Shown here: positions 8,415 to 17,326 of the stretch, piece by piece
Layout of the letters: the number at the start of each line of letters is the position of its first letter
How positions within the stretch are numbered: position 1 is the stretch's first letter
Source of the DNA: Clostridia bacterium
GTDB lineage: Bacteria > Bacillota > Clostridia > Oscillospirales > Acutalibacteraceae
Direction: 5' to 3'
Assembly: GCA_017403185.1 (NCBI GenBank)
Contig: JAFQON010000006.1
Coordinates: 17,006 to 81,005 of the forward strand
Length of the DNA: 64,000 nucleotides
Made by a program: the position numbers and the translations under genes
The notes under the pieces: generated by a model
Database searches by the model: none
What the model saw: only the letters and a program-made list of their open reading frames with translations
What the model was told of the DNA's origin: nothing

Positions 8415-10304
8415 TTGAAGCTCAGAGCACCCTCAATCCCACTTATAACCGTTGACCCTTATTTTTCGGTATGGTCGCCCGCCGATGAAATCAATCACAG
8501 CATAACCGAGCATTGGAGCGGCAAGGGCAATTCAATCATCGGAACGGTTGAAATCGACGGTGAAAAGCTGCTTTTTCTCGGCTATCACAGAGATATCAGG
8601 AAGATAAAGCAGGTTGCGCTCGATATTGATGCACTTTCAACAACGGCGGTTTTTGAAAACGATAAAATCACACTTACAGCAAAATTTCTCACGCCCCTTA
8701 TCCCCGACGATTACCGTCTTCTCACCCGCCCCGTTTCATATCTCGAAATAAGCTGGGCTTCAAAAGACGGCGCATCGCACAATGTGAGCGTTAACATTGC
8801 CGCAAGCGAAGGGCTCTGCCTTGACGAGCCCAACAGCATCGAGGTTATCACCGAAAAAGTCAAAGCCGGCAGCCTCACCGCAATGAAAATGGGGAATCCC
8901 ACCCAGAATCCCCTCAACAGAAGCGGCGATCTGATAAAAATTGACTGGGGTTATATGTATCTTGCCTGCAACAGCCCCGAAGCTGAAAGCTTTGACAGCG
9001 AAATATGGGGAGATAAGCATATCAACATCACCGCTCCGCTCGGTGAAGGGGCTCCCATTCTGTATCTCTTTGCATATGACGATATCGAGAGCATCGAATA
9101 TTTCGGCAGGCATCTGCGTTCATACTGGAACAAAGACGGTCAGACAATAATCGAAGCTATCGCAGAAGCCGCCGAAGAATACACAGAGCTTGAGGTACGT
9201 TGCAATGAATTTTCCAAAAAGCTTTATGACGATGCGTTTGCCGCAGGCGGCGAAGAGTATGCAGAGCTGCTTTCGCTCGCTTACCGTCAGGTTATCGCAG
9301 CCCATAAGCTTGTGCTTGATGAAAACGGAGAAATCCTGTTCATCTCAAAGGAATGCAATTCAAACGGCTGTGCGGCAACCGTCGATGTGTCTTATCCGTC
9401 AACTCCGATGTTCCTTATTTATAACCCCGAGCTTGTCAAGGGCATGATGCGACCCGTTTATAAATTTGCTCTCAGCGATGCGTGGGATTTTGACTTTGCA
9501 CCGCACGATGTGGGTCAGTATCCCCTGCTTAACGGTCAGGTTTACGCCAACAACCAAAAGGATATTCTCAAATGGCAAATGCCCGTTGAGGAATGCGGAA
9601 ATATGCTGATTACGGAGGCAAATGTCGCTCTTGCCACAGGCTCGGCAGACTTTGCAAACGAGCATATTGACCTTCTTGAAAAGTGGAGCAGATATCTTAT
9701 TGAATACGGTGCAGACCCCGGCCATCAGCTCTGCACAGACGATTTTGCGGGCCATCTTGCCCATAACTGCAATCTCTCGCTCAAGGCAATCATGGGTCTG
9801 CAGGGAATGTCAACAATTCAGAATATGCTCGGCGATAAGGAGAAATCCGCATATTACCGCTCTGAGGCCGAGAAAATGACGGCAATCTGGATGAAAACCG
9901 CAGTCAACACCGACGGCACAACAAGGCTTGCGTTCGACCGACCCGACACATACTCGATGAAATATAATATGGTATGGGATAAGGTGTGGGGCAGCGGCCT
10001 TTTCACTCAGGAATTCATGGATGCAGAAATCGCCGATAACACGAAGCATTTCAACAAATACGGTATGCCGCTTGACAGCAGAGCGGATTACACAAAATCC
10101 GACTGGCTTGTGTGGACAGCCTCAATGGCATCATCGGACAAGGTCTTTGCCGATTACATCTCACCTCTTTGGAAGGCTTATAACGAAAGCCCGTCAAGAG
10201 TGCCGCTGAGCGATTGGTATGACACGGTGAGCGGTCAATGGGTTTCGTTCCGCCACAGAACGGTTCAGGGCGGTCTGTTTATAAGAATGCTGATGAAAAA
10301 ATAA
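8415..10304 (+). CDS. Glutaminase A-like protein (DUF4965/DUF5127/DUF1793 architecture)
   Basis: The 629-residue protein starts PSIPLITVDPYFSVWS, typical of the N-terminal domain of fungal GtaA-like glutaminases and their bacterial relatives. The middle and C-terminal parts have the family blocks NGCAATVDVSYPSTPMFL, DFAPHDVGQYP, ADPGHQLCTDDFAGHLAHNCNLSLKAI and the (alpha/alpha)6-like C-terminus ending in VSFRHRTVQGGLFIRML. No signal peptide is visible, so it is probably cytoplasmic here. The activity is inferred from family and has not been shown for most bacterial members. The start is TTG at 8415 with AAAGGATGA about ten bases upstream. It stands alone, ending in a strong terminator. Confidence 0.8.
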   Translation: MKLRAPSIPLITVDPYFSVWSPADEINHSITEHWSGKGNSIIGTVEIDGEKLLFLGYHRDIRKIKQVALDIDALSTTAVFENDKITLTAKFLTPLIPDDYRLLTRPVSYLEISWASKDGASHNVSVNIAASEGLCLDEPNSIEVITEKVKAGSLTAMKMGNPTQNPLNRSGDLIKIDWGYMYLACNSPEAESFDSEIWGDKHINITAPLGEGAPILYLFAYDDIESIEYFGRHLRSYWNKDGQTIIEAIAEAAEEYTELEVRCNEFSKKLYDDAFAAGGEEYAELLSLAYRQVIAAHKLVLDENGEILFISKECNSNGCAATVDVSYPSTPMFLIYNPELVKGMMRPVYKFALSDAWDFDFAPHDVGQYPLLNGQVYANNQKDILKWQMPVEECGNMLITEANVALATGSADFANEHIDLLEKWSRYLIEYGADPGHQLCTDDFAGHLAHNCNLSLKAIMGLQGMSTIQNMLGDKEKSAYYRSEAEKMTAIWMKTAVNTDGTTRLAFDRPDTYSMKYNMVWDKVWGSGLFTQEFMDAEIADNTKHFNKYGMPLDSRADYTKSDWLVWTASMASSDKVFADYISPLWKAYNESPSRVPLSDWYDTVSGQWVSFRHRTVQGGLFIRMLMKK

Positions 10305-10315
10305 AATAATTTTTT

Positions 10316-10349
10316 AAGCTGCACGGGAACAAAACCGTGCAGCTTTTTT
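10316..10349 (+). terminator. Terminator after the glutaminase-like gene
   Basis: AAGCTGCACGG (10316-10326) pairs perfectly with CCGTGCAGCTT (10335-10345), and T residues continue to 10349. Confidence 0.93.
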
Positions 10350-10434
10350 GCGTTTTCTTTGATTTTCGTGAACCGATGTGCTCCGCTTTGTATCTTATTA
10401 TTATGATAACTTTTCAAGAAAGGAGGCTCGGTAT

Positions 10435-10899
10435 ATGAACTTAGGTAATGAAATCTTACGGGATTCCTGCCCGCAAAAATACACGGAGCAAGGCAATCTC
10501 TTCAAAGAAACTCTTCCTGTTATATTAATGCTTGTTCTTGTGTCGCTGTGGTCAGGCAGCCTGTTCCGTGGCGGAGGCATAAGCGGAATTGCAACGCTTG
10601 TTATCGAAATAATTTTTGTGTTTGGTATGTATGCTTTTGTATTCTTTGTCTTTAAAGGGTCAAAAAAACGCCTTGCCGAAACTTATATAAGCATATGCGA
10701 AAACGGAGTTTGCGGTGTGTGCCCTCTCAACGGCTTCAAAAACAGAGATTTTTGCGTTTATTACGGCAGCATCACCAATGTAAAGGCAAAAAAAGACCAG
10801 CTTTTCATTTACTCCGCAGGCAGCAAAACCGCCGTATTCACGCTTCACAACGCCTCTGCCGCAGCAGCATTGATTCAAAGCAGACTCAACAACAAATAA
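10435..10899 (+). CDS. Small membrane protein of unknown function
   Basis: The 154-residue product has two predicted membrane helices (about residues 26-41 and 48-70). A soluble C-terminal region with alternating strand-like segments (CVYYGSITNVKAKKDQLFIYSAG) resembles a bacterial PH-like domain. The start at 10435 is fixed by AAGAAAGGAGG upstream; the frame is open further 5' to 10378 without a binding site. It lies 10 bases upstream of the next membrane protein gene and is probably co-transcribed with it. No family was recognised with certainty. Confidence 0.65.
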   Translation: MNLGNEILRDSCPQKYTEQGNLFKETLPVILMLVLVSLWSGSLFRGGGISGIATLVIEIIFVFGMYAFVFFVFKGSKKRLAETYISICENGVCGVCPLNGFKNRDFCVYYGSITNVKAKKDQLFIYSAGSKTAVFTLHNASAAAALIQSRLNNK

Positions 10900-10909
10900 G
10901 GAGAACAAA

Positions 10910-11890
10910 ATGACAGACAAACAACGAGTTGAAAAAACCTATGCCAAAATCAAAGAAAAATATCCTCATGTCACAAGCAAGGAGGAAATCGACTCCCTCG
11001 CAATAAAGCTTGACAAAAAGACAACCCTGCTAAAATGCCTCGGCTTTTTTGCAGGTGCCGTTGCAATGGCACTCCTCGGAATTCTCGCAAGCAAAAAGTT
11101 CCCTGACAGCGAGTCACCATTCTATCTTTACTTCTGTGCGGTGCTGTTCATTTTTGAAAGCTTTAAAATATTCTCAAAATATTCAAAAACCGAAAAGCTG
11201 TATAAGCCCGTTCTTAACATTACATATGAAGGCAGTCTGACAAGAGATAAAATTCTCGAGGACGGCAAAAGGACCTTCAAAAAATCGGGCGAGGATTTTA
11301 CGGTTTACAGGCTCCCCCTCTCCGATATGGAGGACAGCATAAGCGATTCCTCCGTTTTAGCAGATATGAGCCATGTGTATTATTTTCATTTTGTTCACCC
11401 TGAAACAGGCGTAACAATGCCCTGCAAGGTAAAAACAGACACATATATGAATGCTGTTATCGGCACCGAATACTATGTGGCGGTTACATCTGACGGCAAA
11501 GCGGCCGCTGCCTATCAGGCAACAAACTGGACTGTTGACCCGTCACTCAGCCCTTATCTGCGTCTGCCTCAGCCCGCACCGCAGCCCTGCCCCGCCGAAG
11601 CTGAGGTCACCGACCCGATGTACCGCCCCGAAGGCTTTCAGCTTAACACGCAGCCTGTAAAAACGCAGAAGGCTCTGCCCGTAACCGCACTTGTTTTAAC
11701 CGTAGCGGCATTCATCACCCCCGTTATTGTCGCCCTGCCCGCAACCGTTGCAGCGGTTGTTCTTTCTGCAATCGCATTGACAAGGCAGAGAAGCAAGCTC
11801 TCCGTTGCGAGCTTCGTTGTGAGCGTGATATGGGCTGCAATTCTTGTAATCTCGCTTATTGCGGTAGGATCAGGCAAAATTTCTCTTTAA
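10910..11890 (+). CDS. Membrane protein with two pairs of transmembrane helices
   Basis: The 326-residue product has a helical hairpin near residues 43-83 (CLGFFAGAVAMALLGIL ... FYLYFCAVLFIFESF). A soluble middle region follows, then a proline-rich linker (LPQPAPQPCPAEAEV). Two C-terminal helices (ALPVTALVLTVAAFITPVIVALPATV ... SVIWAAILVISLIAV) resemble DUF4190-like tails. AAGGAGAACAAA precedes the ATG. It follows 10435-10899 by 10 bases and ends at a terminator shared with a convergent gene. Function unknown. Confidence 0.65.
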   Translation: MTDKQRVEKTYAKIKEKYPHVTSKEEIDSLAIKLDKKTTLLKCLGFFAGAVAMALLGILASKKFPDSESPFYLYFCAVLFIFESFKIFSKYSKTEKLYKPVLNITYEGSLTRDKILEDGKRTFKKSGEDFTVYRLPLSDMEDSISDSSVLADMSHVYYFHFVHPETGVTMPCKVKTDTYMNAVIGTEYYVAVTSDGKAAAAYQATNWTVDPSLSPYLRLPQPAPQPCPAEAEVTDPMYRPEGFQLNTQPVKTQKALPVTALVLTVAAFITPVIVALPATVAAVVLSAIALTRQRSKLSVASFVVSVIWAAILVISLIAVGSGKISL

Positions 11891-11899
11891 ACATAAAAC

Positions 11900-11944
11900 A
11901 GCACCCGCTGAATTTGCTCAGAGCAAATCGACGGGTGCTTATTT
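11900..11944. terminator. Bidirectional terminator between convergent genes
   Basis: AGCACCCG (11900-11907) pairs with CGGGTGCT (11932-11939). An inner TTTGCTC/GAGCAAA hairpin lies between, and T-rich tails follow on both strands. It separates genes ending at 11890 (+) and 11944 (-). Confidence 0.85.
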
Positions 11945-13077
11945 TAATTCTTATCGGGTGAAATTGTTTTGTTGTTACCAAAGCTCACAACATAGTCCTC
12001 TTCGGTCAGCCCATCCTTGACGGGGTAATCGGTTGAGATTATCTGCGCCCCGCAGGCAAAGGCATCCTCACGCCTTTTTTCGGTTACCGAGGTGAAATTA
12101 TCCGCCCTTGTGCGCACAACAAAGTTCTGTTCATATATGTATGAGCTTTTGCATTCCTCGGGGTCATTTATGAGAAGGATGGAAGCGCAGTCACGGCGTT
12201 CATCCTTCGGTCTGAGCATCGGAAACATCGCCTGAGACCTGAGCGACTTATCGAGCTTTATGTATTTCTCGGTGGTTTTGCCTTCGTGCAGAAGAACAAC
12301 CACCTTGCCGAGCATATCCCTGACCTCGCACCAATCATCCGCCTGCCTCATTGCGGCAAAGCTTTCATAGTCACGAAGCATATCGGCAGGGGTGAAAAGC
12401 TTGCTGCCAAGCCCCTCTCTGAGAAGAGAATCAAAAGCCTTCGCATAATCAACATTGAGCGCCTTCATATTCTCCATAGGCAAAAAGGTTTCTTTGGGCT
12501 CAATTATTATTGTTATCGGCAGATGACCGGGGTTGTTGTCAGACCACATTGAAATTTCCTTGAGCGTGAGCGCAAAATCATAGCATGAGGTTGTCATCTG
12601 AATCTGCGGAACGTGCATACAGGTGAACGAAATCTCACCGTCTTTATCAAAAACCTCGATATCAAGTTCAAGGCTGTAGATTCCGCTGTTGAGCTGCTGC
12701 GTAACGGTGGGGCTTATGAAATCCGCCGTTTCGCCCGAAACATAGCCGAAGGTAAGCTCCGACAAATTGCGGTAAAGCTCCTTAAGTTCGTCAACCGACT
12801 CCGTCTGATAGCTGTTATGAGTTGCAATATATCTGAGCTCATTGAATTTTATTCCGCCCTCAAGCTCCGCCTGCAAATCGCCGTCAAAAAATACATTTTG
12901 GTCAACAGGCGCAATCTCACCGTTTTCATAAGCCTGCTCAAGAGCTGCGATGCGGCTCTTCTGCTCCTCAATCTCAACGGCAAGCCTTTCCGCACCGACA
13001 GAGGGGAGCGAAAAAACCAGGCTGAGTGTTGAAACGATAAGCGGAATCAGCCTTGCAATATATCTGAGTACCGACAT
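11944..13077 (-). CDS. Secreted or anchored phosphoinositide phospholipase C-like protein (Ca2+-dependent type)
   Basis: The protein has an N-terminal membrane anchor or signal segment (YIARLIPLIVSTLSLVFSLPSVGA) and a short coiled coil (VEIEEQKSRIAALEQAYE). The catalytic TIM-barrel region carries RYIATHNSYQ, GIYSLELDIEV and FTCMHVPQ, supplying the two expected catalytic histidines and an acidic metal ligand. The C-terminal part has ISTDYPVKDGL, typical of the family. It would cleave phosphodiester head groups of inositol lipids or related polar lipids at the cell surface; the substrate is uncertain. It lies upstream of a bile salt hydrolase gene orientation-wise but is separated by 67 bases without clear coupling. 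Confidence 0.8.
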   Translation of the reverse strand: MSVLRYIARLIPLIVSTLSLVFSLPSVGAERLAVEIEEQKSRIAALEQAYENGEIAPVDQNVFFDGDLQAELEGGIKFNELRYIATHNSYQTESVDELKELYRNLSELTFGYVSGETADFISPTVTQQLNSGIYSLELDIEVFDKDGEISFTCMHVPQIQMTTSCYDFALTLKEISMWSDNNPGHLPITIIIEPKETFLPMENMKALNVDYAKAFDSLLREGLGSKLFTPADMLRDYESFAAMRQADDWCEVRDMLGKVVVLLHEGKTTEKYIKLDKSLRSQAMFPMLRPKDERRDCASILLINDPEECKSSYIYEQNFVVRTRADNFTSVTEKRREDAFACGAQIISTDYPVKDGLTEEDYVVSFGNNKTISPDKN

Positions 13078-13144
13078 TTTATTTCACCTCTGTTTTAAAT
13101 TAAAATTACTTTATCACATACAGTACGGATTTTCAACCAAAATT

Positions 13145-14119
13145 TTAATTCTGGCAAAAAACATCCTGCTCTGTCACAAGAGGATACGCCGTCAGCCCGC
13201 TGCCGTTTAAATCCGTTTTATACATATCAACGGCTGTAATCCTGCGGTTGCCGCAGGTTGTGTAATAATAAATTCCTTTTTCAGCGTTACAGCACGAGCT
13301 GTAGAGCGTATACTCATATTTATCGCCGCCCAGACGGTTAAGCCCTCTTTGCTGCTCAACGCTGCCGAGAATTTGAAAGAAACTGCCCACGCTGCTGTTT
13401 TCGGTTTCATCGCAAACGGAATTGAGCTTCACAAACGCAGCCCTCACAAACCTTGATGCCGATGACAAATCGCCCGGCAGACCTATCCCGCCCATACCGA
13501 GGCTGCAGGGCTTGAGCTCAACGGCACTGCAAAAGCGGTTTTCGGGCGGATTCGGTGTAAGATTTATATAATTGACAATGTTGTGCATATGATAGTCAAA
13601 CGGCGGGTTGTTCGTGAGCACTCCCAACGTGTTTTCGTATATTTTCAGACCGTCAATCATCGGCTCAATCGTAACCGAACGGTTTTTATCTGCAATAATC
13701 CAATGAAGCGGCGTGTGCGGAAGCACCTTGCTGAAAGAATCACTGCACAGATTTATTTTTTTGAGCTTGTATAAAGCCTCATCCGCACTTGCACAGCTGC
13801 CGAGCACAAACGGAATCAGTTCAAACGGAGCAATATTTTCTTTTTTGCAATCCTCGGGGTAATACACGGCATTATCGGGGAAGTTGAGCCCCGCCATGCT
13901 CAGCCCCTTTTCGTTTGTCGCATCAAAATAAAGCGGATAACCGCTCTCAATCACCGCCATGCCTATGATTGAATAATGCTCTTTCATTGTTCTGCCGTTT
14001 CTGAACACAAAAGGATAGCTGCGGGGTGTGATGCAGACCTTTTCGCCGTAGCCTTGCTCAACATCAAGATTGCGCCCGAAATAAAAATCCTTTGTTTTAT
14101 AAGTTATTGCAGTACACAT
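13145..14119 (-). CDS. bsh: Bile salt hydrolase (choloylglycine hydrolase family)
   Basis: This Ntn-hydrolase removes glycine or taurine from conjugated bile acids. From the chosen ATG the catalytic cysteine is residue 2 (MCTAIT). Other active-site residues match the family: R16 and D19 in GRNLDVEQGYGE, N79 in GLNF, N170 in GVLTNNP and R223 in SSASRFVRAAF. The length of 324 residues is usual. The start at 14119 follows AAGGAGTTTACATT and is required for Cys2 to be exposed after Met removal; a longer frame to 14173 is spurious. No signal peptide, so cytoplasmic. The 5' untranslated region runs into a 300-bp inverted-repeat element. The gene suggests life in an animal gut. Confidence 0.93.
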   Translation of the reverse strand: MCTAITYKTKDFYFGRNLDVEQGYGEKVCITPRSYPFVFRNGRTMKEHYSIIGMAVIESGYPLYFDATNEKGLSMAGLNFPDNAVYYPEDCKKENIAPFELIPFVLGSCASADEALYKLKKINLCSDSFSKVLPHTPLHWIIADKNRSVTIEPMIDGLKIYENTLGVLTNNPPFDYHMHNIVNYINLTPNPPENRFCSAVELKPCSLGMGGIGLPGDLSSASRFVRAAFVKLNSVCDETENSSVGSFFQILGSVEQQRGLNRLGGDKYEYTLYSSCCNAEKGIYYYTTCGNRRITAVDMYKTDLNGSGLTAYPLVTEQDVFCQN

Positions 14120-14138
14120 AATGTAAACTCCTTTTATG

Positions 14139-14437
14139 CTTTGATTAACAGCAGATAAATTATGATGATACACAAAGCTGTTACAAATGAATAGTGAAAA
14201 ATGAATAATGAATAATTAAGGGTGGGCGAAGCCCACACCCATTATAATATTCTCTCCGTTACCACAGTAGGGGCGACTCTGTGTGGTCGCCCGAAAAAAC
14301 CTGCAGAAATTGCGGGCAGCCACGCAGGGCTGCCCCTACGATGTTACCGAAACAAGCATATACAATCGGTCATAGGCGAAGCCTATCCGAAATTTTTCAC
14401 TTTTCATTATTCACTGTTCATTTGCTGTTAATCAAAG
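14139..14437. mobile_element. MITE-like element with 15-bp perfect terminal inverted repeats
   Basis: CTTTGATTAACAGCA (14139-14153) and TGCTGTTAATCAAAG (14423-14437) are perfect inverted repeats. Further imperfect pairing continues inward (ATGAATAGTGAAAAATG against the TTTTCATTATTCACTG arm). The interior contains GGGC-GAA-GCCC, GTAGGGGCGAC and GGGCAGCC palindromes and ATAGGC-GAA-GCCTAT (14372-14386), but no open frame of significance. This fills the gap between bsh and the gene ending at 14493. The flanking duplication is not obvious. Confidence 0.7.
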
Positions 14438-14443
14438 TATACC

Positions 14444-14481
14444 CAAAACCGCCCCGAAAAGCCGAAGCTTATCGGAGCGGT
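14444..14481 (-). terminator. Terminator of the membrane-protein operon
   Basis: On the minus strand ACCGCTCCGA pairs with TCGGGGCGGT (one mismatch), followed by TTTTGGG. It lies 12 bases past the stop at 14493. Confidence 0.75.
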
Positions 14482-14492
14482 CTGAATTTTAA

Positions 14493-15029
14493 TTATAAAA
14501 CAAACGCCAATATCATTACAGCAATCCAGAGAACAAGCGTAATGCAGTATTTCTCGAGATATGCTCCCGCATAGGTGATTACCGTGGGGATGAAGCCGAA
14601 TATTCTGCCGATTATGTTGCCCTTCTTTTGTCTGTAAAGCAAATCGTAAAGATTCATTGCGTCTTCAACAAGCGGAAAGACATTGCAGAGCATTGAAACT
14701 CCGAGATAGGTCACAAGAACATACACAACGAAAAGACCGATCGAATCATTCGGAGTGATTCCCAGAAAATAAAGATTCATAAAGCCTGCAAGGAACATCC
14801 ACACGCCGATATTGAAATTCATAAAAGAGGGGCCCGTTGCGATAAGATATGCCGCCCAGCCTTTTTTGGGGAAAGCGTGCTCAACATGGCCGCACGCCTC
14901 ATCAATCCTGAGATAGCCCGGCACCTCAACAGGCAGACCGAGAAGCTTGCAGGTGAGCTGCTCCCAGAAGCCCTTGACATAAGCTCCGGGAAAAGTAAGG
15001 ATTTTTGACACTATATAAAGAGCTGTCAT
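14493..15029 (-). CDS. Integral membrane protein, possibly related to M50-type proteins but lacking HExxH
   Basis: The 178-residue protein has four to five hydrophobic helices. Its N-terminus (FPGAYVKGFWEQLTCKLLGLPV) recalls the first helix of site-2-protease-like proteins, but the HExxH metal motif is absent. A short soluble block YLRIDEACGHVEHAFPKK may be a conserved signature. The start codon overlaps the stop of the upstream TPR gene by four bases (ATGA), so the two are translationally coupled and probably act together. Function unknown; the M50 comparison is inference from pattern only. Confidence 0.65.
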   Translation of the reverse strand: MTALYIVSKILTFPGAYVKGFWEQLTCKLLGLPVEVPGYLRIDEACGHVEHAFPKKGWAAYLIATGPSFMNFNIGVWMFLAGFMNLYFLGITPNDSIGLFVVYVLVTYLGVSMLCNVFPLVEDAMNLYDLLYRQKKGNIIGRIFGFIPTVITYAGAYLEKYCITLVLWIAVMILAFVL

Positions 15030-16579
15030 ACCAGATCAAACGCTCCTTTCGTGAGAACCTCTTCAACGGTCTTTTCGCCGTTGATAATCGCCTCAATATC
15101 AGTTGACATTGTGCCTGCTTCAAACATTGAAAGAACATATTCAACATCCGCAGCATTATCTTCCGTCATCTGGTCGCTTGTGCTCAGCAGCTTTGCACTG
15201 AGGTAAAGTGCGCCATAGAACTTCGGGTCATTGAGAGCTGCCGAATACTGCATATAATAGGCATACTGCGATTCAAGGCTGTAGGCATCCATCATCGAGC
15301 TGAAGGCATCGGCATAATCGCCCTCTGTCATGCTTATCAATGCGCTCTGACGGTTGAATTCCGATGTTGTGAGCAGCTTGCCCTCTATGCCGTAAACCAG
15401 ATTTATCATTGCGTTATCCTGCGGTACGCTCTCCTGAAGCGCAGCCGCCTCAACACAGAGCGCCTTTGCCTCGGCATACTTGCCCGTGGAACGCAGATAC
15501 TCAACTTCAAGCAGGTTGGGGTAGTATACAAGCTCGCTGTATGCCCCCGTCGCCTTGAATTCATCGACGGTTTTGCCTGCACCCTCAACATCACCGAGGC
15601 TGAGCTGAGCCATCATCTTAAGCTCGTGCGCCTCAAAGCTTGTTTTGTTGACGGCAATTATTCTGTCAAGATACTCAATCGCTTCATCGTATTTGCCTGT
15701 ATCATAAAGTGCCTGAGCCATGGGCAGGAGGTAAATCCAGCCGTAATCCTCCCCTGATTTTTCGGCAGAGGCCTCAAGCGATTTGAGAAGCTCAAGCTGT
15801 GCCTGTGCAGGCTCGTAAAGCTCACAGGCAAGGGCATATTTATAATAATCAACATAAACATCGTTCATGCCTTCGGTGCCTCTCAGCGCTTCAATCTCCT
15901 TGAGAGCAGCATCAAGCTTTATATCGCCCTCAATTGCACCGTTGAAGGTCTCCGACATTTTTGTGAATGCCGTATAGTTCTCGTCATTTGCCTTCTTGTA
16001 TTTCTGCATAAAAGGCAGATTATCTGCACCGGCACCGAGATAATTCTGCGCAAAATAATAAGCATCAATCGGGCTGTAGTAATTTGCAACCGCATCAACA
16101 ATGCGCTCATTCACCTTTTCACCAACCGAAATAAAGCTTATGTTTGTGCCGAGCGTTTCGTTGGCATAGCTGTTGAAGTTTGCCGTTTCCGTGATTGCGG
16201 AATAGTATACCTCATAAGCCATATGCCAATCGCCTTTTTTTGCATAGCTGTCGCCAAGGATAACATAGCCTGACGGTACAAGCGAAAATATCGCAACAAA
16301 AAAAGCAAGAAGGCTCACGCCGAGAGCCGCAACACCTGCAAGCCAGCCCATAAAGGGAACTCGCCTTTTAAGCATTGCCGTTTCGCACTCAATGCAGTAT
16401 TCACTGCCCTCTGCCGCTTCATTATGACCGCAGACGGAGCATATAACGGGCTCCTGTTCCTCTGCCTGTGCAACCTCGCCGTTGCTGTCAACTGCTTCTT
16501 CTGCCGCAGCCTGCTCAAGCTCCTCAGCGGAAGCTTCGGTTTCTTCTTCGGGAACGCCGTTCAAATTCTCTTTATCCAA
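15026..16579 (-). CDS. Membrane-anchored zinc-ribbon and TPR-repeat protein
   Basis: The 517-residue protein begins with an acidic, Glu/Ala-rich tail, then a zinc-ribbon (CSVCGHNEAAEGSEYCIEC, about residues 47-65). One transmembrane helix follows (WLAGVAALGVSLLAFFVAIFSLV). The large outer region is made of TPR-like helical repeats, for example YALACELYEPAQAQLELL and QALYDTGKYDEAIEYLDRII. Such proteins usually scaffold other proteins; no enzymatic motif is seen. The start is TTG at 16579, supported by AAGGAGG seven bases upstream. It is coupled by ATGA overlap to the downstream membrane protein. Confidence 0.75.
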   Translation of the reverse strand: MDKENLNGVPEEETEASAEELEQAAAEEAVDSNGEVAQAEEQEPVICSVCGHNEAAEGSEYCIECETAMLKRRVPFMGWLAGVAALGVSLLAFFVAIFSLVPSGYVILGDSYAKKGDWHMAYEVYYSAITETANFNSYANETLGTNISFISVGEKVNERIVDAVANYYSPIDAYYFAQNYLGAGADNLPFMQKYKKANDENYTAFTKMSETFNGAIEGDIKLDAALKEIEALRGTEGMNDVYVDYYKYALACELYEPAQAQLELLKSLEASAEKSGEDYGWIYLLPMAQALYDTGKYDEAIEYLDRIIAVNKTSFEAHELKMMAQLSLGDVEGAGKTVDEFKATGAYSELVYYPNLLEVEYLRSTGKYAEAKALCVEAAALQESVPQDNAMINLVYGIEGKLLTTSEFNRQSALISMTEGDYADAFSSMMDAYSLESQYAYYMQYSAALNDPKFYGALYLSAKLLSTSDQMTEDNAADVEYVLSMFEAGTMSTDIEAIINGEKTVEEVLTKGAFDLV

Positions 16580-16676
16580 ACGCTTTTCCTCCTTGTTTCA
16601 TATAGAAAAATATTGTATCATTTTTATTTTAAAATTTCAACACCAACATAATAATTTACAGTTTGTTTACGGTTGA

Positions 16677-16705
16677 TTGAAATTATAATCGGTTTGTGAT
16701 ATAAT
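16677..16705 (+). promoter_or_regulatory. Promoter of the flavin reductase gene
   Basis: TTGAAA, a 17-base spacer and a perfect TATAAT. The predicted leader contains the hairpin pair at 16740-16774 before the ribosome binding site. Confidence 0.75.
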
Positions 16706-16731
16706 AAATTTGAATCCGAAACATATTATAT

Positions 16732-16774
16732 AATCGGTCATAGGCGGAGCCTATCCTTAATGTTCCTGAGGAAC
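16732..16774 (+). repeat. Dispersed palindromic repeat in a 5' leader
   Basis: ATAGGC-GGA-GCCTAT (16740-16754) is followed by GTTCC-TGA-GGAAC (16762-16774). The block 16732-16756 matches 14364-14388 inside the MITE-like element at 24 of 25 positions, so it is a repeated unit. Confidence 0.7.
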
Positions 16775-16802
16775 ACATCATTTTATACCTCGGAGGTGCT
16801 TT

Positions 16803-17297
16803 ATGAAAGAAATAAACATAAGAGAAATCGAAAAAAGCCCCGTTGAGCTTATAGCTGACGGCTGGGGGCTTGTAACGGCAGGCAGCAGCAAAAGCTTCAA
16901 CACCATGACCGTAAGCTGGGGCGCAGTGGGCGAAATATGGGGCAAGGATGCCGCTTTTATCTTTATCCGCCCTCAGCGATACACCTATGAATTCATTGAA
17001 AAAGAAGAAATTTTCACCCTCTCATTCTACGGCAGCGAACACAAGGATGCTCTGCGCCTTTGCGGCTCAAAAAGCGGCAGGGACATCGACAAGGCGGCTG
17101 CCTGCGGACTGACCCCCGTTTTCACAGACGGCGGTGTGACCTTTGAGCAGGCCGAATACACTATCGTATGCCGCAAAATGGCGTCGCAGTTTATCGACCC
17201 TGCAGGCTTTGCGGATGCTTCGATTGAAAACAACTACGCCAACAAGGATTACCACAAAATGTATATCGGCGAAATAATCAAGGTTTACAAAAAATAA
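16803..17297 (+). CDS. Flavin reductase family protein (FMN-binding split barrel)
   Basis: The 164-residue protein has the fold signatures of the DIM6/NTAB flavoprotein family: LVTAGSSKSFNTMTVSWGAVGEIWGKDAAFIFIRPQRYTYEF-type N-terminal FMN-binding strands, then FTLSFYGSEHKDALRLCGSKSGRD. These proteins bind FMN and reduce flavin or a small substrate with NAD(P)H. CGGAGGTGCTTT precedes the ATG. It has its own promoter and terminator and so is a single-gene unit. The precise substrate cannot be read from the sequence. Confidence 0.88.
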   Translation: MKEINIREIEKSPVELIADGWGLVTAGSSKSFNTMTVSWGAVGEIWGKDAAFIFIRPQRYTYEFIEKEEIFTLSFYGSEHKDALRLCGSKSGRDIDKAAACGLTPVFTDGGVTFEQAEYTIVCRKMASQFIDPAGFADASIENNYANKDYHKMYIGEIIKVYKK

Positions 17298-17301
17298 ATT
17301 C

Positions 17302-17326
17302 AAGGCACCTTTGCGGGTGCCTTTTG
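17302..17326 (+). terminator. Terminator of the flavin reductase gene
   Basis: AAGGCACC (17302-17309) pairs with GGTGCCTT (17316-17323), followed by TTG. Confidence 0.88.
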
